Shown here piece after piece: positions 5,243 through 8,863 of a stretch of 8,863 bases of DNA (the first letter of the stretch is position 1; the number at the start of each line of letters is the position of its first letter). Source of the stretch: JANNHP01 sp031404455 (lineage in GTDB: Bacteria > Planctomycetota > JAJSAM01 > JAJVHW01); NCBI GenBank assembly GCA_031404455.1, contig JANNHP010000103.1, forward strand, positions 1-8,863, given 5' to 3'. A program made the translations under genes and the position numbers. The notes under the pieces were generated by a model. The model ran no database searches, was not told the origin of the DNA, and saw only the letters and a program-made list of their open reading frames with translations.

Positions 5243-7290
5243 CCCGCGCGTTCGGCGTCGAGGCCGTACTTCCGGAGACGGTGATAGAGCTGGGGGCGCG
5301 CGAGTCCGAGGAGGCGCGCCGCCTGCGACCGGTTGTTCCCCGACGCCTCGAGCGCCTTCACGATGAGGTCGCGTTCCGCGGTCTCGAGGTTGAAGGCCGG
5401 GGGCGTCTCGCCCGCGGCGGAGGCGCCCGTCCCGCGCGCGGCGAGCGTGGCGGCTCCGAGTTCGCGCGGCAGGTGCTCCGCGGTGATGAGTCCGCCGTCG
5501 CAGAGGATCGTCGCGCGCTCGAGCACGTTGCGGAGTTCTCGCGCGTTGCCGGGCCACGAGTAGCCGAGCAGGACTTCGCGCGCCTCGCGCGAGATGCCCG
5601 CGGCCGGACGTCCGACGACGTGCGTGAGCTCCTCGAGGAACGCCTCCGCGAGCGGGAGCACGTCGTCACGTCGTTCGCGCAGCGGCGGGAGGCGGATCTC
5701 GAACACGTGGAGGCGGTAGTAGAGGTCCTCGCGGAACTCGCCGCGCGCGATCGCGGCGGGCAGGTCTCGGTTCGTGGCCGCGATGATGCGCACGTCGGCG
5801 CGCGTCGGCTTCGTCGCGCCGAGCCGCTGGAACTCGCGCACCTCGAGCACGCGAAGGAGCTTCGCCTGCACGGACCGGCTCATCTCGCCGACCTCGTCGA
5901 GGAAGAGGACGCCGCCCGCGGCCTGCTCGATCGACCCCGCGCGCGCCGACGCGGCGCCGGTGAAAGCGCCCCGCTCGTGGCCGAAGAGTTCGGATTCGAG
6001 CAGCGTCTCCGGCAGCGCGGCGCAGTTGAGCCCGACGAACGGCCCCTTCGCGCGCGGCGAGCCGCGGTGGATGAACCGCGCGATCACTTCCTTGCCCGTG
6101 CCCGATTCGCCCGTGAGGAGCGCCGTCGTCTCGGTGCGCGCGACCTTGGCCGCCTGCGTGAGGATGTCGGACCACGCCTTCGATTCGCCGACGACCCGCC
6201 GGAACCCGCGCGACGACGCGAGCTCCTCGCGCAGCACGTGCACGCGCTCCTCGAGCTGCGCCGCGCGCTCCTTCGCGTCCGCCGTGCGCCGCTCCTCCTC
6301 CGCGAGCCGCTGGTGCGAGATCGCGAGGCTCACGTAGTCGGCGACTCGGCGCGCGACGACGACGTCGTCCTCCGCGTACTGGCCGGGCGTCCCCGAGAGG
6401 AAGAAGAGCGACCCGAGCCGTCCGTCGCCTTGCGCGAGCGGGATGCGGAGCAGCGAGCGGATGCCGAGCGCGCGCGCCCTCTCGCATCGCTCGGGACACG
6501 CGTCGGCGTTCGCCTCGATGTCGGGCACGAGCTCGTAGTCGGCGTTCGACTTGTCCACGCACGCCTCGTCGGCGGGCTGCGTCAACGCGAGGTCCGGCGC
6601 GGGCTCGCCGGAGAGCGCGTCGATCGTGACCATGCGGCGGTCCTCGGAGAGCGACGCGAGCATCAGCCGGTCGTGCTGGAGGACGGGCTTCACGACGGCC
6701 GAGACCTGGTTGAAGACCTCGCGGACGTCGAGCGCGCGCGCGAGCGTCGGGAGCAGCACGTCCACGGCGTCGAGGCGGCGGCGGCGCGTGACGTCGAGGC
6801 TCCACAGGCGTTCGTGCTCGAGTGCCAGCCCCACGAGGTCGGCGATCGACCGCATCGCGGCGGCGTGGTCGTCGTCGAATGCGGCGGGCTGCCGCGACTC
6901 GACGGACACGAAGCCGACGAGACGGTCGCCGCGGCGGATCGGCTCCGAGAGGATCGACCGCACGCCGTCGGCGACGAGCTTGCGATCGATCGAGAAGCTC
7001 GTGTCGAGGAGATTCGCGACGTCGTCGATGCGCGTCGCGACGCCGATGTGCGCGCGCAGTCCCGGCGAGATGTCATTCCTGTTCGCGCTGAGCGGCGTGT
7101 TCTCGACGCTCCCGGCGAAGGAGTGCAGCGAGAGGAGATCGCCCTCGACGCGGACTACGAGCATGCGGTCGAACGGGAGCACGTCCGCCGCCGCGTCGGC
7201 GACGCGGGCGAAGACCTCCTTCAGGTCGAGGCTCCCGGCGACGGCGCGAGCCATCGTGCCGAGTGCCGAAGCGAGCGAGTCGGGCGACAT
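5239..7290 (-). CDS. Sigma-54-dependent enhancer-binding protein, GAF-GAF-AAA+-Fis
   Basis: Transcription activator of 683 residues that remodels RpoN-RNA polymerase by ATP hydrolysis. It starts at the ATG 7290-7288; an in-frame TAG lies five codons upstream. Ribosome site is weak. Two GAF-like sensory domains cover about 12-160 and 175-325, with a short coiled coil at about 326-360. The AAA+ domain runs about 368-590: Walker A GESGTGKE (394-401), GAFTGA sigma-54 contact loop (441-446), Walker B VLFLDE (461-466), sensor I RIIAATN (501-507), arginine-finger region FREDLYYRL (519-527) and WPGNARELRN (579-588). A Fis-type helix-turn-helix closes it (about 634-677, NNRSQAARLLGLARPQLYHR). There is no phosphoacceptor receiver domain, so it probably senses a ligand or redox cue directly, as FhlA and NorR do. 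The second GAF holds C244, C265 and C269 (CPERC), a possible metal or redox site. Its likely target is the sigma-54 promoter at 4681-4695. All catalytic motifs are intact. Confidence 0.96.
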   Translation of the reverse strand: MSPDSLASALGTMARAVAGSLDLKEVFARVADAAADVLPFDRMLVVRVEGDLLSLHSFAGSVENTPLSANRNDISPGLRAHIGVATRIDDVANLLDTSFSIDRKLVADGVRSILSEPIRRGDRLVGFVSVESRQPAAFDDDHAAAMRSIADLVGLALEHERLWSLDVTRRRRLDAVDVLLPTLARALDVREVFNQVSAVVKPVLQHDRLMLASLSEDRRMVTIDALSGEPAPDLALTQPADEACVDKSNADYELVPDIEANADACPERCERARALGIRSLLRIPLAQGDGRLGSLFFLSGTPGQYAEDDVVVARRVADYVSLAISHQRLAEEERRTADAKERAAQLEERVHVLREELASSRGFRRVVGESKAWSDILTQAAKVARTETTALLTGESGTGKEVIARFIHRGSPRAKGPFVGLNCAALPETLLESELFGHERGAFTGAASARAGSIEQAAGGVLFLDEVGEMSRSVQAKLLRVLEVREFQRLGATKPTRADVRIIAATNRDLPAAIARGEFREDLYYRLHVFEIRLPPLRERRDDVLPLAEAFLEELTHVVGRPAAGISREAREVLLGYSWPGNARELRNVLERATILCDGGLITAEHLPRELGAATLAARGTGASAAGETPPAFNLETAERDLIVKALEASGNNRSQAARLLGLARPQLYHRLRKYGLDAERAG

Positions 7291-7428
7291 CGTGGCGGCA
7301 GTCTAGACGGACGCCGCCCGTGCGACGGACGGGGGACAGGGGCGCGTGCTGAACTCCCGCCTGCCCTTTCGGTTTGACCGGTCTCGTCGAACGTCGCTAG
7401 CCTGGATGGGAGGAGACAGACGCGCGCC
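7291..7428. promoter_or_regulatory. Divergent promoter region between regulator and NfeD-flotillin operon
   Basis: A 138-bp gap separates two divergent start codons. For the plus strand, TTGACC (7374-7379) with TAGCCT (7398-7403) 18 bp on is a possible but weak sigma-70-type promoter. A GGGAGGAG (7408-7415) is the ribosome site for the NfeD-like gene, 13 nt from the ATG, which is rather far. I found no good sigma-54 promoter here in either direction. Confidence 0.35.
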
Positions 7429-8106
7429 ATGGACTGGCATGACATCCTGCTGACGACGTTCCAAGTCATGTTCTGGCTCGGACTCGTCCTCACCGTGGTC
7501 ATGGCCGTGATGTCCGGCGCTTTCCACAGCGAGATCAGCGCAGGCAGCTCGTTCGAGGGCGGCGTCGCGCACGACCTCGGCGGCGCGCACGTCGACGCGG
7601 CGACCGCGGGTCCGATCCTCCAGCCCGGACAGCCCGAGGTCGGATGGTCGGAGGGCGACATCCCCGGCTTCTCGCCGTGGTCGCCCACCGTGATCTCCGC
7701 AGCGCTCACGGGCGCGGGCGGGCTCGGCTGGCTCGCTCTCGGGACCTGGGACCTCGGGGTCGGCGGCTCGATCGTCATCGGCCTGCTCGGCGGGCTCGGA
7801 CTCGGCGGAGTGTCGTTCGCGACGCTGGCGTTCCTCTTCAAGTACATGCAGGCGTCGAGCCACGTGACGTCCGCCGGACTCATCGGCACGCGCGCGGCGG
7901 TCGGCACGGCGATCGAATCCGGCGCGTCCGGCGCGATCGTCATCGAGGCGTCGGGCTCGCGGATGGTCGTGCCCGCGCGAAGCGTGGACTCTGCCGCGAT
8001 CCCGGCGGGCGCCGAGGTCGAGATCGTCCGCGTGGACGGCGCCGGGTATCACGTGAAGGAGACTCGCGAGTCGTGGCTCGCGCGTTCGAAGGGCGCCGCG
8101 CACTGA
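7429..8106 (+). CDS. NfeD/YuaF-like membrane protein partnered with flotillin
   Basis: A 225-residue membrane protein of the NfeD superfamily, whose members are encoded beside flotillins and are thought to help organise membrane microdomains. Predicted segments: TM1 about 7-30, a hydrophilic loop about 31-85, TM2 about 87-104, TM3 about 113-137 (Gly-rich, GGSIVIGLLGGLGLGG), then a C-terminal OB-fold-like beta domain about 147-211 (GLIGTRAAVGTAIESG to VEIVRVDGAGYHVKE). No N-terminal ClpP/SppA-type protease domain is present, so it is the short type (YuaF/YqiJ-like). The loop has H33, H48 and H54 with nearby acids, which I note without assigning metal binding. The flotillin gene follows after 49 bp, so they are almost certainly co-transcribed. 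The family is likely from topology, the OB-fold pattern and the neighbour; exact subfamily is not certain. Confidence 0.85.
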   Translation: MDWHDILLTTFQVMFWLGLVLTVVMAVMSGAFHSEISAGSSFEGGVAHDLGGAHVDAATAGPILQPGQPEVGWSEGDIPGFSPWSPTVISAALTGAGGLGWLALGTWDLGVGGSIVIGLLGGLGLGGVSFATLAFLFKYMQASSHVTSAGLIGTRAAVGTAIESGASGAIVIEASGSRMVVPARSVDSAAIPAGAEVEIVRVDGAGYHVKETRESWLARSKGAAH

Positions 8107-8121
8107 GCGCGACGCGAGGGC

Positions 8122-8141
8122 GCCGGACCGCACCGTCCGGC
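8122..8141 (+). other. Hairpin abutting the flotillin ribosome binding site
   Basis: GCCGGAC (8122-8128) pairs perfectly with GTCCGGC (8135-8141) around CGCACC. The stem ends directly before the AGGAG (8142-8146), which is 9 nt from the flotillin ATG. It could modulate flotillin translation or block decay after processing of the NfeD-flotillin mRNA. The structure is seen; the effect is inferred. Confidence 0.4.
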
Positions 8142-8155
8142 AGGAGAACGAGAAC

Positions 8156-8863
8156 ATGACGAGCTTCACGCCGCTCTTCGCGGCAATCTTCGACGGACCG
8201 GTCGCGCCCATCGTGATCGCGATCGTGGTCGTCCTCTTCCTGGGGATTCTCGTCTGGGCGAGCCGCTACACGAAGGTCGGCCCCAACGAGGTCCTGATCA
8301 TCTCCGGCCGCAGGCACACCGTCACCGGCGGCGACGGCCGGACGTCGAAGGTCGGCTTCCGCATCGTGCGCGGCGGCGGCGTGTTCGTCTATCCCGTCGT
8401 CGAGCGCGTGGACATCCTGTCGCTCGAACTGATGACCATCGACGTGAAGACGCCCGAGGTCTACACGATCCAGGGCGTGCCGATCATGGTGGACGGTGTC
8501 GCGCAGGTGAAAGTGCGCGGCGACGACGTGTCGATCCGCACGGCGGCCGAGCAGTTCCTGTCTAAGTCGACGAGCGACATCATGAACGTGGCCTTGCAGA
8601 CTCTCGAAGGACACCTTCGCGCGATCCTCGGCACGATGACCGTCGAGGAGATCTTCAAGAACCGGGAGACGTTCGCCGGGCGCGTGCAGGAGGTCGCCGC
8701 GACCGACATGGCGAACATGGGACTCTCGATCGTGTCCTTCACGATCCGCGACATCCGCGACAAGCAGGGCTACCTCGACGCCTTGGGCAAGCCGCGCACG
8801 GCGCAGGTCAAGCGCGACGCCGTCATCGGTCAGGCCGAGGCGGACCGCGACGCGACCATCAAG
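8156..8863 (+). CDS. Flotillin (SPFH/band-7 protein), 3' end cut by window edge
   Basis: Membrane scaffold protein of functional membrane microdomains. It starts at the ATG 8156 (MTSFTPLFAAIFDGPVAPIV), with AGGAG 9 nt upstream. The 236 visible residues are about half of a usual flotillin of about 500. A single N-terminal membrane segment lies at about 17-36, followed by KVGPNEVLIISGRR (about 40-53), the SPFH domain (about 40-205) and the diagnostic stretch FTIRDIRDKQGYLDALGKPR (195-214). The Ala/Glu-rich coiled coil is just beginning (KRDAVIGQAEADRDATIK) where the window ends, so its heptads and C-terminal oligomerisation region are not visible. It follows the NfeD-like gene by 49 bp in the same orientation, the arrangement of Bacillus YuaF-YuaG and E. 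coli YqiJ-YqiK. Family call is very secure. Confidence 0.96.
   Translation, partial: MTSFTPLFAAIFDGPVAPIVIAIVVVLFLGILVWASRYTKVGPNEVLIISGRRHTVTGGDGRTSKVGFRIVRGGGVFVYPVVERVDILSLELMTIDVKTPEVYTIQGVPIMVDGVAQVKVRGDDVSIRTAAEQFLSKSTSDIMNVALQTLEGHLRAILGTMTVEEIFKNRETFAGRVQEVAATDMANMGLSIVSFTIRDIRDKQGYLDALGKPRTAQVKRDAVIGQAEADRDATIK

Noticed and set aside
4805..5557. 250-codon minus-strand open frame crossing the intergenic palindromes
   Set aside because: It overlaps the regulator's 3' end in another frame, crosses two perfect palindromes, and has Arg/Pro/Gly-rich sequence without a recognisable domain.
7348..7361. GG-N10-GC spacing on the minus strand upstream of the sigma-54 activator gene
   Set aside because: Only the GG and GC dinucleotides and the next C match; the rest of the -24 element and the TT of the -12 element are missing, so this is probably chance in GC-rich DNA.
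5281..7377. 698-codon open frame on the plus strand, antisense to the sigma-54 activator
   Set aside because: Same low-complexity antisense composition; the opposite strand carries all the catalytic motifs of the activator.

Overview
The window is GC-rich (roughly 70% by eye) bacterial chromosome with strong G/C bias at third codon positions. The organism is a diderm: it carries a tripartite RND efflux pump with a lipoprotein-type periplasmic adaptor. The base composition, a sigma-54 activator and a small NHLP-clan-like protein would fit lineages such as Acidobacteriota, Myxococcota or related 'delta'-type phyla. No marker gene here fixes the taxonomy.

Left block (1-4641, all minus strand). 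Reading right to left, this is a compact operon: a 77-residue small protein (4641-4408) resembling the Os_1348/Nif11-like NHLP clan, a TolC-linked membrane fusion lipoprotein (4411-3143), and an RND permease of the MdtB/MuxB type (3054 to beyond base 1, lacking only its last few tens of residues). The small protein's stop codon overlaps a TTG start of the adaptor, which has a strong Shine-Dalgarno sequence. No outer-membrane TolC-like gene is visible; it may lie beyond the left edge.

Control region (4642-5238). A sigma-54 (-24/-12) promoter with exact GG-N10-GC spacing lies just ahead of the small gene, and about 100 bp upstream of it is a CTGT-N11-ACAG dyad that could be an activator-binding site. 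The rest of this 597-bp gap has no convincing gene. It holds a cluster of hairpins: a UUCG-capped stem, a perfect 17-bp palindrome, and a related 15-bp palindrome that contains the stop codon of the next gene.

Middle (5239-7290, minus). A sigma-54-dependent enhancer-binding protein with two N-terminal GAF-like domains, an AAA+ domain with an intact GAFTGA loop, and a Fis-type helix-turn-helix. It lies just upstream of the pump operon and reads the same way, so it is the obvious candidate activator of the sigma-54 promoter.

Right block (7429 to the right edge, plus strand). Divergent from the regulator are an NfeD/YuaF-like membrane protein and a flotillin (SPFH protein, 3' end cut off), the usual NfeD-flotillin membrane-microdomain pair. 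A small hairpin abuts the flotillin ribosome binding site.

My overall reading is a sensor-controlled efflux operon next to a membrane-organisation operon. The most unusual points are the sigma-54 wiring of an RND pump, the coupled NHLP-like small protein at the head of the operon, and the palindromic elements between regulator and target.
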